From assembly GCA_963383645.1 (NCBI GenBank), contig OY726571.1:78842476-78906475 (forward strand): a stretch of 64,000 nt of DNA, given 5' to 3'. The notes beneath the pieces are model-generated. The model searched no databases and was not told the DNA's origin. It saw only the letters and a list, made by a program, of their open reading frames with translations. Below are positions 1 through 11,748 of the stretch, piece after piece (within the stretch, counting starts at the first letter, position 1; each line of letters begins with the position of its first letter). This stretch comes from Muscardinus avellanarius (lineage: Eukaryota; Chordata; Mammalia; Rodentia; Gliridae). The position numbers were made by a program, and so were the translations under genes.

Positions 1-134
1 TTTTATTTTGAAATGGGGTCTCATTAAGTTGCAGAGGGCCTCACTGAGTAGCTGAGGCTGGCTGTGAACCCACAATCCTCCTGTCTCAGCCTCCCAAATG
101 CTGAAATTACAAGCGTATGCTACCACACCCAGCT
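1..134 (-). mobile_element. B1-dID SINE, cut by window edge
   Basis: Complement of the B1-like left arm, with the GGTCTCATTAAGTTGC and CAGCCTCCCAAATGCTG blocks. The right arm lies outside the window. Confidence 0.85.
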
Positions 135-828
135 ATCCATTTATTTTAGATTGTTTCTAGCCCTTGGCATGAATATGGTAGTACAGATAACTCTTTTAAA
201 ACCTGATTTCAATTATTTTGGGTGCATACTCAGCGGTGAAATCGCTGAATCATTTGATAGTTTGATTTTTAATTGTTCTGAGGAACATACTGTCTTTCTT
301 GGTGGTGATACTATTTCACATTCTCACCCAAGGTGAACAAGAGTTTCAATTTTTGGTCAACACTTAACACTTTCTGGTTTCTTTTTTTAATTTTAGTAGT
401 GAGATGGGTACACACACACACACACAGACACAGACACACTTTTGGTGTGTGTGATTGTTTCTGTGGACTCTCTGGTCAAGGTTCCCACTGTCCACCATGC
501 TGGGATTGATAAGTCCTAGGGTAGTGTGTATGTCAGGATTTGATACTGGGATGGGGGAAAAAGTAAAGAATGAGGAATACGGGATTGAAGTGTACTCACA
601 AAGAAGGAAATAAGTAAACTTCTGGCCACACTACCTCAAGGTAAATATACCTCCACAAATTAACTTAATTAAAAAATGTCTGGGTAGGGGTTGGAAGGTA
701 GATAAAGGAAAACTGGATTCGAGTAATGCCTGCTGTATCTGCGTATTGAAATATCCTCCATTGTATCCGTATTGAAATGAACTCCATTAATATGTACAAA
801 TAATGCATGCTAACCAAAAATAATATAA

Positions 829-865
<37 letters not shown>

Positions 866-2099
866 GATTTTTGGTTGTTGTAGATTCTGGAACTTTTGTT
901 TTCAGGGATGTGTCTGAGTCCCACCCCACTATGAGGATCTGAGATACTGGCAAAGGCAGAGAGGTTCCTTTGTAGGTTGCCAGGAATCCCAGCTAGAGGT
1001 GGCCAACACAAGGAGCCTGTTCTCTGGAAGTCCATGGTTTCTGGGACTGGGCCTAATGGCACCCTTGAATCTTACCTATTTTCTAGGCAGGGGAAACAAG
1101 CAAATCTCCAGAAGGTCGTTGTTAGCAATGCCGGGAATCCTCAAATTAAGAGGTAAAACTGTTAGATAAAAAAGACCAGCCTTCATGTTCTCCTGGACAA
1201 GTCTGGACCAAGAGATCTTATTTACTGTACATTAAAAAATATGCTATCATGCTGGACATGAACTACTGAGAGTGTGCAACATAGTTGTCTTCTCTACCAG
1301 TGCCCTCTGTGAATTAGATCCGTGCAGAAGCCGAGGTCTTGGGAGTGCTGCAGCACAGGGTGTGCCAGGCTGGCCTTTCCTTTGACCTGCCGTGACCACT
1401 CCCAAGTCCACACAAGCTTCAGGGAGCCTCTGGGGACCAGACTGAAGAGCCATAGGCAAGACTGGGAGCATCAGTCCCTCAGTCAGATTGGATTGATATG
1501 CATCTGATTTCGAAATTGTCTGTGGCTTTAGTTTATTTTGTGGGAGGGAAGGAACTGTGTTATATTTTCTTAAAACTTTGCTTCTCACATTTGATATTCA
1601 GAGAATAATAAAATTTGTTTGTACACATTCCAGACAACATGAAATCCAGCCCAGGAACTCTGTGATTTCTACCTGTCAGACTCTGATCAAGCCTCTGATA
1701 CTGTCTATTAAATGTGTATTGCTAAATACTTGTCTTTCAGATATGAACATACGCATATACACACATCAATGCCCAGTGGGATATAACTATATTAACATGT
1801 GCAACATATTAATATATATCATATAACAAATAGAATATGTCACATTATATATTATTGCTCTAAGAAATGAAAAACACACACATATATAGAGAGAGGACCA
1901 TTATATGTATGTATATAGCTATTGTGTATAACCACATTTACAATATAGATATGCAATGTATATCCACAATAAAATGGGATATAGTGAAGGGGAATTGCTG
2001 GCCTGGTCCCAGATTTCTTGGGTTTGCAGTCCAGTTCTGTATGTTTGCCACTAGCCATTTGAGATGTGATAGTGCCAATGGCAAACTCCATTTTATTTT
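135..2099. other. Intergenic, no gene seen
   Basis: Holds a short CA-rich stretch at 410-440 and a (CA)n run at 831-865. A TA/CA-rich low-complexity stretch covers 1740-1960. Open frames here are short and unsupported. Confidence 0.6.
831..865. repeat. (CA)n microsatellite
   Basis: 35 bp uninterrupted CA. Confidence 0.95.
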
Positions 2100-2225
2100 A
2101 TTTTTAATTTTTTTTCATTGGTGCATTATAGTCGTACATCTCAATGGGGCACAAGATGGTAGAGGCATACATGCACACATCACTCACTTAGCCCTTTCCC
2201 AATTCCCACCCCAATCCCTCCATTT
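2100..2225 (-). mobile_element. L1 3' tail fragment
   Basis: Starts with a T run, then GGTGCATTATAGTCGTACAT and CCCAATTCCCACCCCAATCC, the complement of the L1 end seen elsewhere in the window. Confidence 0.75.
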
Positions 2226-5200
2226 TTAATTTTATTTAATTTTAACTCCTTTAAAGTAGCTGCCTATGACTAGTGATGCTCATTAAGGACCGAGGGGCAA
2301 GCATGGCACATCAAGGGAGCTTTCTGCTTTGTGGTATATAGGATAGGAAAGACTTGCACAACCCTTCATGCTCATGAGCCCTAGCAGCTTCCTGGATGGT
2401 GCAAGAGAAAGCAAGGAAGTCCTCAGTAGAGTTCATCTTTGAGGATGAGGGAGGGAGCTGGATGGGACCTAAAGCATTGGCCTTCCCCGTGCAGGGGAGC
2501 CTGATTTCATGGGAGGGAAGAGGAGCCATGATGGTTTGGCTCCTGTTCAGTGTGTAGGCTGGCAGCGGGACGTTGAGTGGGTTTCCAGCTGATGGATTCC
2601 ATTTTCTCTACAGGATAGGAATTGAGGTCATCTTCTGCTAGGGAGGGGAAGAACAGGAAGTCAGAGATTTCAAGAGAGTCGAGAAGATTGAAAACAGCCC
2701 TATGGAGAAGATAGGAAGCTGACTAGGGAAAATGTGTAAGACCTGCTGAGCAGTTCTTAGTTTTTAGATGAGAAAACTGAGATGGGGAGAGGTTTGGCAA
2801 GTTGCTGGATCCCTCTCTCAGGTCCAGAGAACAATCCAGCCTTGGAGCTTTCTGGTTCCATAGCTCCGGGTCCACAAGTCCACCATGCCTGCTTCTTATA
2901 CCTTTCAGTGCTTCTTAATCCTTTCTGTTTCCAACTCTTACCACACTTTCTGGAAAGGCTTTGTTTCCATACATTCCTGGAGTGCAGAATCTGTCGTCTA
3001 ATTCACCCTTGTGTTCCCGCAGTGTCTAGTGTGATTCCATGCGCACAGAGGAGGCTTGGTAAATATTTGTCAAGTGAGTGAATGGGTGAACACAGAAAGA
3101 AAAAAATGTATGAGGCAGAGGAACAGCCCCTTCCTCTTATCCTTCCTCACTCATATGCTTGGCTGGCTCTATTTTCTTTTTTCACATGTCTGGATTAGGT
3201 CTCGCTGGAACCTCTACTTATTATAAAGATAATTTAAAGGAAATAATCTAAAAGTCCAGTGAAATGATACAGCGAGATCGCTGGAAGAAGGGATGCTAAG
3301 TTTGAGTATTTTTTTTCTTCTTCAATATTTTTTTCTTATTGTTTTGAGTCCAGATGTGGCCTACAAGCTAACGTTTGGGAAGTTCCCTTTTCACCAGTAT
3401 AACTGACATCTCAGAGTTCATGCCCTTATCATTCATTCTCAAAGAAATAAACAAACATTGGGATTGGCCAGAGGCCTGACCTTGTGGATGGCTAAAGCCC
3501 CCTGGAGTTAAACTCTAACTAGGATTTTCCCCCTGGGACTCGAGTTCTATCTATCATTTTGTGCTATATTTACCAATGATGTTACACTTTATCTTTATCT
3601 TAGCAAATATTTAGTTTGTTGGGAGAAAATATGTCATGGGTACATTACTCACCCGTTTCGTTTCCATATTTCCCAAAGGCTCCTGCAAGTGGCACAAACC
3701 AACTTCTGGGGTCCTATTAGGCAGCTAAACCAAGGCCAAGTGCCAAGTTTCAGTGAATCCAAAGGGGAAGGGATGTGAGTAGTTCAGAGTCTAAAACACT
3801 AGTAGGAGAAATGCTTTGATGTGGCTAGTTGATCAGCCATCTACTTCTCTTGTGTGTTGGCTTTACCTAGCAGTGAAATCAAAGGGCTTGAGAAAGTAGC
3901 ATCTGAGAATAGAGAATATGCACCCTGCCTGCTGAAAACATGGGGAGTTCATCTTTTGTTTTTTTTAATTTCTTTACCCTCTGTTCAATTAAATTTATAG
4001 CTGACAATGGAGCCATCAAGGGATCCAATGAGATTTTCACATCCTCATTCGTGACATATTTTTGTGCTAATGTCTGAGCTTCTGAACTGAAATCCGTTGA
4101 GAAAATAAAACACGTCTTGCATTGATGGTTTTGAGGCTACCGTAACATATAGCATTCGAGAAAAATGAAATAGGCTATAAGCACCCTTAAAAACCCATTA
4201 CTTTGTATTGCAAGCTGAAATCTGACCAGAGAAGCAGTTCTCTTAATTTCCCAAGTGACCCCATAAAGGGTTTGAGCTAACTCTAATTCCAAAATCCAAA
4301 GAAAATAAATTTTATCCAGATGTTGGGCTTGGAGAATTACAAGCAAATCTGAGTATTTGTTTTTAGAAAAATCTTACTACTGTATATGATTTAACAGCAA
4401 AGGTTCTCCATGGTTCTTCATTCTGATCACTGCTTCCTGTGTTCAGCCCCTGAACGCTACTTTCCCACTTCTGAATCTCCAGCATTTCTGTTTGTTGACA
4501 ATGCGCATGATTAAAATGATATTTTCATATTTCAGTGTAGTTGGAGCTCCTTAAAGCAGAGGGTTGTAAGTGCAAAAAATAAAAAATAAAAAAAAGAGAG
4601 AGAGATATGCAGTTCCCTAATGGCTTATTACCATCACATTTGCAATTCAGATCAGCTCTAAATTGACTGAAATTTTTAAACACATAGCAGGCAGTTTAAA
4701 CTAATGATTGTCTGGAGGTTCACCACTGACATGAACTAAGCTTCTGTTCAAAACAAATTGCAAATAATTCCTCCCTTAGAGTCAAAATGTCACTTTTAAA
4801 ACTCCGTGTTATTGCTAGATTTTTGTCAGCTACATACAAAAAAAATATGCTTTTTAGTATATGTGTTCTACCTTTGAAAGGACTGAGTGACCCCGTTTTC
4901 CTATTAAAAGGAATCACACAACACACATGGATATATATGGATCTCCATCAGTCTCACTAGGACCGCTCCCCTCCCCCCTCTTCCCCTTCAAAAATCCTAA
5001 TTGTAAAGTAAAACACCCTAGGGGCAGTGGCAGACCCAAGTTGCCTAGCAACCCTCAGCAGGTGGCAGGGTCTCAGCCACAGCTGTCCTGATTCCTTCCT
5101 AAGAACCTTCTTATTACTGTTTGTGTTAATCTTTAACCAGGCTTTTAAACCATAGTCTTTCTCCCGGGTCTCTTGTTGTTAGATTGCAGGGGCCTACTCA

Positions 5201-5714
5201 AATGTTGTCCCAGAGGTAATGGTATTAAGGTGGCTATTGAATGTTTGAAGAGTGATAAGCATTGAAAGGGATTAGAATTTCATGTTCCAACTAACCTTAT
5301 TTTACATTCTTAAAAAAATATCATGAAAATTGTACCCCACCAGAAACGACGGTTGGTGTTGATACAGCTCAAAACCTGCTTTTTGCTCTCAGCTTGTAAA
5401 CTCCATGCCACCTCCTTCACATAATTTTTCCTTTTTTAAAGACTTACATTCTTCTACAAAGACCACTTAAGGAATTCATTTAGGATTTGTAGCTAGGCTT
5501 CCACTGATTTCAGCCTCGACTTAATTATGGGCGAGCCAGGTAGAGATGGATAGAAAGACAGATGTAATCTGTGCCTGCTTACAAAAAGTGTTTTTGCTTA
5601 CACCAGGAGGGTCTCTGTGGTTAGACTTGAAATTGATAAATTTTTCAAGGATAAGAAGTGTTATGTGATAAAAAAAAAAAGAGGAAAAGAAGGAAAAAGA
5701 AAAAAGAGTCATGC
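2226..5714. other. Intergenic with old repeat traces
   Basis: No gene. A MIR-like block (GATGAGAAAACTGAGATGGG) lies near 2765. An L2-like 3' end (TTGGTAAATATTTGTCAAGT, then GAGTGAATG) lies at about 2980-3085. The remainder is unassigned. Confidence 0.5.

Positions 5715-5757
<43 letters not shown>
5715..5757. repeat. (GT)n microsatellite
   Basis: 43-bp GT run at the tail side of a minus-strand SINE fragment. Confidence 0.95.
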
Positions 5758-5761
<4 letters not shown>

Positions 5762-5830
5762 GATTGAACCAGGAGCATTCTGTTTTCAAGATACACCCCA
5801 GCCCTATTGAAACAGGGTTGTCTCCTCTTA
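5758..5830 (-). mobile_element. ID-arm SINE fragment
   Basis: The complement shows the tRNA-like right arm (GGATTGAACCAGGAGCATTC and CACCCCAGCCCTATT), cut off soon after the linker. Confidence 0.65.
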
Positions 5831-6196
5831 CTGGGATCTTGTCCAGTGGACTTGGATGAATGAAATCCAAAGACTAGCAAAAGTTTTAGAAAAATGAAGT
5901 TTAAGTCAGGGAAATATAGAAGACAAATTAGCCCCCTCCTTACAAGGAGGGAGTGACTCCCCAAAAGAGAGTGACCTCCAAGCTCTTGGGAAGTGGTCTT
6001 TTAAATCTTCCAGAGGTTTTCCATCTCTTTTATGATTGGTCAGAATTGAGTTTCAGGAAACCAATGACTTTTGATCCTTAATTTGGATGATTATCTTGTG
6101 GGTTGTTGTTGATTTCCTGGCACCCACCAGTGTTTCTTCTTCCTGTTTACCTCCCCCACCTCACAGAAGGCAACACAGATGGCCTGGACTTCTCAT

Positions 6197-6390
6197 TTTT
6201 ATTTTTATTTTTTGCGGTACTGGGGATAGAACCCAGGGGCATTCTACTCCCGGTCCTATTTTTTATTCTTTATTTTAAAACAGGGTCTCACTAAGTTGCA
6301 ACACACCTTACTAAGTAGCTGAGGCTACTCAATCTTCTGGTCTCAGCCTCCCTAGTACTGAGGTTATAAGAGTCCATGACCAGGCCTGGC
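6197..6390 (-). mobile_element. B1-dID SINE
   Basis: Complete dimer in minus orientation: right arm (GGGGATAGAACCCAGGGGCA), linker, then left arm ending in CAGGCCTGGC. Confidence 0.9.
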
Positions 6391-6439
6391 AGATGACTTT
6401 TTAAATTCTTACTTTCTCCAGATCCTCTGCCCTGCCTCA

Positions 6440-6831
6440 CTGTTTTATTTATTTTTAAATTTTGATAGAGGGATTGCTAAATTGCGGAGGCAGCCCTCAA
6501 GTCTGCGATCTTCCTCTCTCAGACTCCCCAAGTCCTGAGTGTAAGGTTGGGGCAGGGCCGGAAGCTAGGAGGCGGAGCCCTGCGATTCCGGGGACCAGGC
6601 CTCCCCGCCCCGGAAGAGAGAGTTCAGAGAGGACCCGGAGAGGGAGGGAGGCATTCCCCCGCCTGCCACCGGCCCCCGCGGCTACGCGGGGGCTGGAGGC
6701 CGCTCTCCCACGAATAAAGCCTCTCATAACTTATTATGGATCTCTCCGCGTGTTTCTATGCTAATGGGGCACACCGCATTTCTACAATCTTACACTGAGA
6801 TTAGAGTCATGTAACACCACACCTGGCTGTG
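6440..6831 (-). mobile_element. SINE left arm split by a solo LTR
   Basis: The B1-like arm reads as the complement from 6440 to 6539 and resumes at 6800-6831 (ATTAGAGTCATG...CACACCTGGCT). Removing 6540-6799 restores the expected ...CAAGTCCTGAG|ATTAGAGTCATG order. Confidence 0.85.
6540..6794 (+). mobile_element. Solo LTR of an endogenous retrovirus
   Basis: 255 bp bounded by a perfect 6-bp inverted pair (TGTAAG...CTTACA) and flanked by the 5-bp direct repeat CTGAG (6535-6539 and 6795-6799). It is GC- and CpG-rich, with AATAAA at 6713-6718 and a likely R-U5 end of about 75 bp. It sits cleanly inside a SINE. I do not recognise the family. No internal retroviral sequence remains, so it is the product of LTR-LTR recombination. 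Confidence 0.87.
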
Positions 6832-6932
6832 TTTACTTTTAGTGTGGAGACTTCTCTCTGTTGTGAAGTTTGTATACATTTTAGAGACTGCCTGTGATGC
6901 CTGTTAACCAATGGGGTACGCTTTAAGACATT

Positions 6933-7174
6933 AGAAAATGAGGCAGACGGGCGTGGTGGCGCACGCTTGTAATCCCAGCATTCGGGAGGCTGAGACCGGA
7001 GGATCGCAGTTCGCGGACAGCCTCAGCTACTTAGTGAGGCCCTCTGCAACTCAGTGAGACCCTGTTTCAAAATAAAGAATAAAAAATAGGGCAGGGGGTG
7101 TAGCTCGGAGGTCGAATGCCCCTGGGTTCCATCCTCAAACCCACAAAAAAAAGAAAAAAAAAGAAAATGAGGCA
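6933..7174 (+). mobile_element. B1-dID SINE with perfect 13-bp target duplication
   Basis: Full dimer at 6946-7161. The left arm opens with GACGGGCGTGGTGGCGCACG. The linker contains TTTCAAAATAAAGAATAAAA and the right arm GGGGGTGTAGCTCGGAGGTC. AGAAAATGAGGCA flanks it at 6933-6945 and 7162-7174. CpGs are preserved, so it is fairly young. Confidence 0.95.
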
Positions 7175-8349
7175 ATTTCTGTATTTTCACCAGGAAGCAA
7201 AGCAAAGCGAGGAAGGCAGCTGCCCAGAGGTCCTTTCACTCAGTCTCTTTCTCTCAGTAGATAGAATAAAAAAAAAATATAACCTTCACAAATCATTCAC
7301 TTTCTAACCTCCATTCTACGTCATTTAAAAGGAGTTTAGGCCTTTCCCATCATAACATTCGGTTAGAGACCTGGCCCTATTATGCAACATAATATGTGCT
7401 TAATAATACCGATTAACTGGCTTGGAAATTGGAGAAAGGTCAGAGAATATGAAGGAGATAACATTTTCACATGCTCCGAATCCTACTGAAGTTAATCTAC
7501 GTAGATAGAATCTCCACGTTTTGCTTTAAAAATACACACAAAAGATTCATGTTAGACTCCAGATTTCTGAATTTTATTAATCTTCTCCTTTTTGTTTAAG
7601 AATATAGAAAAAAAATTTTTTTTTTTTTTTTTGGATTTTCAGTAAAACCCCAAAGGCATGCCCTCCTCCAGTAGGAGAGAATGAGGAAAGTCTACTTTCT
7701 GAGTTAGAATGCATAAGCCCTGGTTCATTTTTATTCTCTGGTCCCACCAAACATCTTGCAACGAGGAAACATATAGTGTGTTTCTGCTGAGGAAGCAAAA
7801 ACAGGGAGCTTGCTATTCAGTTCTGAGACTGCCCTGTTTTGATGCCCTAAGTGTCCTGGAATTTGATCAATCTCTACCAGGGTGGGAAAGCATTTGCGTG
7901 CCTACTCACATTAGTTTCGCTATTGGAAGATTCTTTTTTCTTTCCAAAATACCTTGGCCATAGAAATTAGAAATGATAAATCCTTTCTATAATTTTGATT
8001 TGTTTCTTATCTAAGATCCAACCTCTGTCTTTTATCTTTCTCCTGATCTAAGTATTGCATTACATGAATGATTGCCCAAGTGAGTCAATTAAATTCTGAA
8101 TACAGCTGGTGTTGATTACATTTTTTTTTTTTTTGCTAATAAAAATAGCTTTGTAAAATCTTCAAGGCAACTTATGAAAATCAGCTCCTTGAGGTATCTG
8201 AAAATTCAGGGGAAAAAGAACCTACCAGTAAAATGTTGATCAACTTTATCCTATCAATCAAAACTTGGTTTTTCTGCTAATAATTTGTCAAATGTTAGCA
8301 GAGGAGGGCTCTAGGTGTTAGAAATAAATTTCCATGTCATTGCAAGGAA
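7175..8349. other. Intergenic, nothing assigned
   Basis: A poly(T) run lies at 7616-7632 and a T run near 8121. No gene seen. Confidence 0.6.
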
Positions 8350-8541
8350 AGACACATGTTTCACTGGATCATGATATCCCAGTGCTTGGGAGGCTGAGAC
8401 AGGAGGTTCGAAGGTTCAAGGACAGCCTCAGCAACTTATTGAAGCCCTTCACAAATTAGTGTTTCAAAATAAAGAATAAAAAAAGAACTCAGAAATCAAA
8501 TGCCCCTGGATTCAATCTCCAGTACCACACATGCAAGGGGG

Positions 8542-8570
<29 letters not shown>
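8350..8570 (+). mobile_element. Diverged B1-dID SINE with long poly(A)
   Basis: Left arm with CCCAGTGCTTGGGAGGCTGA, damaged linker and right arm (AAATGCCCCTGGATTCAATC), then about 30 A at 8541-8570. GACACATGTT before and GACATGTTT after may be a worn target duplication. Confidence 0.88.
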
Positions 8571-8572
<2 letters not shown>

Positions 8573-9417
8573 CATGTTTGATAGTTGCTCAGCCGGGCAA
8601 TTTTACTTTTTGTAAAAGGAGTATCCTTCCACCAGTATAGTCAGGTGTGCAAGAACTTTGAACCAGAAGTGCTGGGTCTTTTATTCTTATGGAGAAGCTT
8701 CCGTGTTATACTCCTATTGGTGGGAGTGAACGTCACAATCTTTACACCATTGGCTAGGGGTCATGTTGAGAGAGGGCTTGACACTTGTAAAGCAATTTCC
8801 AAGAAGTGCTAACTTTATAAAAGAACAGGGATACAAAATGGTGGCTTTACAAAATGGAGCTTAAATTGACCTTTGATAGAAAGGATCTAATTATATTCTT
8901 ACACAGGTTAGAATTGAGCAATGGAGACACTGTGTTTGGGCCCTGAATTCTAGAGCTAACTATATGGAATCTGGGTGAGGACTTGGTCTCTTGGTGGCAG
9001 GCACATTGATCCCACACCTGTGACCAACAGACCATGTTCCTCCTCGACTCAGGGCAGGCAGCTTCCTGCCCCTCGTGCCCGACTCTTCCTATTTCAGTAC
9101 CTCTGCCTTCTCCATTGTGCTGGGATCTCTAGCTTCAAAACCATCAACTACACAGCAGGACTACTGCCCAAGTACTTAGCCATATATCTGCTTAGGATGA
9201 CCTAGTATGGACGTCTGGTTTCCATTGTGGCTCATGACTTTAGAGGTATGAAATACATATTTTAGATGTTAACTTACAGTACCATAAATTCCTTTTGTAT
9301 CCTATACTTTCTTTTCTTTTGAGTTCAGGTATAAGTTAAGGACTATATATTTCATTCTTCTTCGGTAGGAGTTTACATGAAGTGAGGAAGGTTCTGATTT
9401 CTAGATTTGCCTACCCC
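8571..9417. other. Intergenic, unassigned
   Basis: The stretch 8580-8860 has an LTR-like feel (AAAATGGTGGCTTTACAAAA near its end), but I cannot match it to a family. Confidence 0.4.
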
Positions 9418-9630
9418 TGGGTTTTTCAACCTCAGAACTGTTGATATTTTGGGCATAAGTGACTCTCTGGCTGAACAGTTCTTTGTGATGAGGGCTATCA
9501 ATGCATGGTAGGATGTTGAGCAGCATTCCTGGTCCCTGCCCCCAAAAGATGCTAGCAGCATCTCCCTGCAGCTATGACAACCAAATATGTCTCCAGACAT
9601 TGACAAGTGTCCCCTTAAGAGGAAAATTAC
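9418..9630 (-). mobile_element. MER5A hAT transposon remnant
   Basis: Blocks GTTTTTCAACCTCAGAACTG, GGTAGGATGTTGAGCAGCAT, GACAACCAAATATGTCTCCA and GACATTGACAAGTGTCCCC follow MER5A order in minus orientation. Confidence 0.85.
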
Positions 9631-9649
9631 ATCTGCTGGATTAGCCCTT

Positions 9650-9810
9650 TGCCTTCAAGTGTGGGGCAGCATCACCTTGGAGATAGTTATGAAAGTGAAA
9701 TGTCAGGATCTGCCCCAGAACCACTACATAGGAATCTGTTTTAACGAGATCCCTTGTGCTTTTGTGTTCACCTTGATATATGAGAAATGCTGCTTTAGTC
9801 CATCATTTCG
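9650..9810 (+). mobile_element. MER20-like hAT transposon remnant
   Basis: Follows the MER5A copy directly. Blocks AGCATCACCTTGGAGATAGT, GGATCTGCCCCAGAACCACT and TAGGAATCTGTTTTAACGAG, then CACCTTGATATATGAGAAAT and GCTGCTTTA, match MER20 layout with many changes. Confidence 0.65.
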
Positions 9811-11329
9811 AATAGCAGTCTGGACATATTTTTTTCTGAGTCAAGATGGCACAATTCCAAGCTTCCAAGTACAATGACACCAGAATCCTTAGTCAATGAG
9901 TTGAAATATATGGTGCATTTTTCAAAATCCTTTCGAAGCCAAGGTAACAGAAACATTTAAGGAAACTTCAAATTTCTTGATTAACCAAAAAAATCACTCT
10001 TAAATAGTTATCCATACCTTTTAGATTTGGGCCTTCTATGAATCTAAATTAATAGTACTTTGGAAATATTTTTGTATCTCTGAAGCTAATTCATATGCTA
10101 AAGGTAATGCGCTAAGCTATCAGGTGTTGTATATGAAGTGTTTTATTAGGGACTACAATATTCATGACTCTATGAGGTAGTATCCTCGTTTGACAGATGA
10201 AGAACTAAGAGTTAGAGAAATTAAATACCTTTGATCTGACCTCACATTTGTACCGGGAGATGCCTCCTAGGCACCATGTTCTTTCCCTTCCACTGGTCTT
10301 CTAAGGAGGGAAGAAGCTGATGAACATCTCCTGTAAGTTAGTTATGTCTAAACAACATGCATGCATATCCTTTGCAACTCCAGGCCTGAGCAGGGGAAAG
10401 AAAGCAGCAATTATTTTTCTTTCAAGCTTCTTTTTGTTCTGTCTTCTTAGTCAGTGGTCTCATTATACCTTTGGGAATGCCAGAGTGTAGCTAACAGCTT
10501 AAGGTAAAGAATCCAGGCTCACCCTTCCCGTCCCTTTTCCCCTCCGACAGAGTTAATGTTCGACAACAACAAAGCCATGCTGAACTCTGTAAGAAGCTTT
10601 CTTGAGAAGGATGGTTCCATCTCTCTTGTTTTTGAGACTTGCCCACTGACTGTGAAGAGTCTGGACTATGAAGTCTGATTAGCTTGCACAAGGGTCTGGT
10701 AAGTAGACACAAACTGTGAAAGAAAACTAAGCGTGATATTTACACAGCTTAATTGGAAATTGGTACTTTTGTAATTTTTTTATTAGAGAAACTCTCTTCC
10801 CTTGCTTCTGATTCTTCCTGGCTGAATCTCCTGCTGTGGTAATCATCAACCTATTTTTTTAAAAATTCAACCTATAACCACGAGATGGTATTCCTAGCTT
10901 CATTTTATCACCATGGCGACTTCATGGCTTGTGCCTCTATTAAAACTCTATTAAAATTTTATCTTAAATAGATCTTCTAGGAACTAGTCTCTTAGGTAGT
11001 ATCAGTTTTTCAGTTGCAAATCCACCATCATGTCCAGATATTGGGAATTTGTGTGCAAACATTATTCCACTATTACTATAAAAAGAAATATAGCAAAAGT
11101 CTTTAAAATTAGATGGCTACTCTTCCTGCTAGCTGCTTATGTGTGGATAAAGACATTTTTATGCATTACATTCGTACTTTCTAGTGCTCTTGGCACAGTG
11201 TTTTTTAAGAGAAGAACATTAAGTTTGAATTAGCTTATATGAATATCAAATCATTGGTAAATTAAAAAAAAATTAATGCTGCCTTTCCAGGAATGTATTC
11301 TATGAAATGCTATCAATGATGGATATGCA
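9811..11329. other. Intergenic with a MIR trace
   Basis: 10150-10262 resembles MIR (GTTTGACAGATGAAGAACTA and onward). No gene in the rest. Confidence 0.5.
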
Positions 11330-11640
11330 TGTAATTGCTCTCACATTATTTATAATAAAAGCTTTAAGAACTACATGTCCAACAATGGGGGACAGATTAA
11401 ATAATGGTATGACAATGTGTTCAATAATATGTGTCTCTTAGAAGTGATATTACAAAGAATTTTAATGATGGGGAAAAGATTGTATGCTAATTGAAAAAAA
11501 GGCACAAAGTTTAGATATGACTTTTATCTTTATAGTTTTTGTCTATAGCTCATTAGACAATCATTACTAAATGTATTATCTAATCTTATATCTGTATCTA
11601 TTTATAAATGGGAAATGTTATATGTATTAATAGCAGCTAC
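11330..11640 (+). mobile_element. Old L1 (L1M-type) fragment
   Basis: Diverged match to the L1 3' coding end: CACATTATTTATAATAAAAG, a TGTCCAACAATGGGGGACAG block and TTAAATAATGGTATGACAAT. Confidence 0.6.
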
Positions 11641-11689
11641 ATCCAGTTGGTTATTTTCTGAGTGATTTTAATGTAATTTATTTATTTTG

Positions 11690-11748
11690 TAGTGCTGAGG
11701 ATCAAACCTAGGGTCTTTTATATGTCTTTTATATGATAGGCATGATTT
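11690..11748 (-). mobile_element. ID-like SINE fragment
   Basis: Complement of a tRNA-Ala-derived ID arm: GTGCTGAGGATCAAACCTAG. Confidence 0.6.

Noticed and set aside
6946..7161. tRNA-like A and B boxes that might mark a tRNA gene
   Set aside because: The boxes belong to the ID arm of a SINE. No cloverleaf or anticodon arm can be formed, and the copy has SINE tails and target duplications.
8580..8860. Possible LTR with AAAATGGTGG-type end
   Set aside because: No partner LTR, inverted ends or target duplication could be found by eye.
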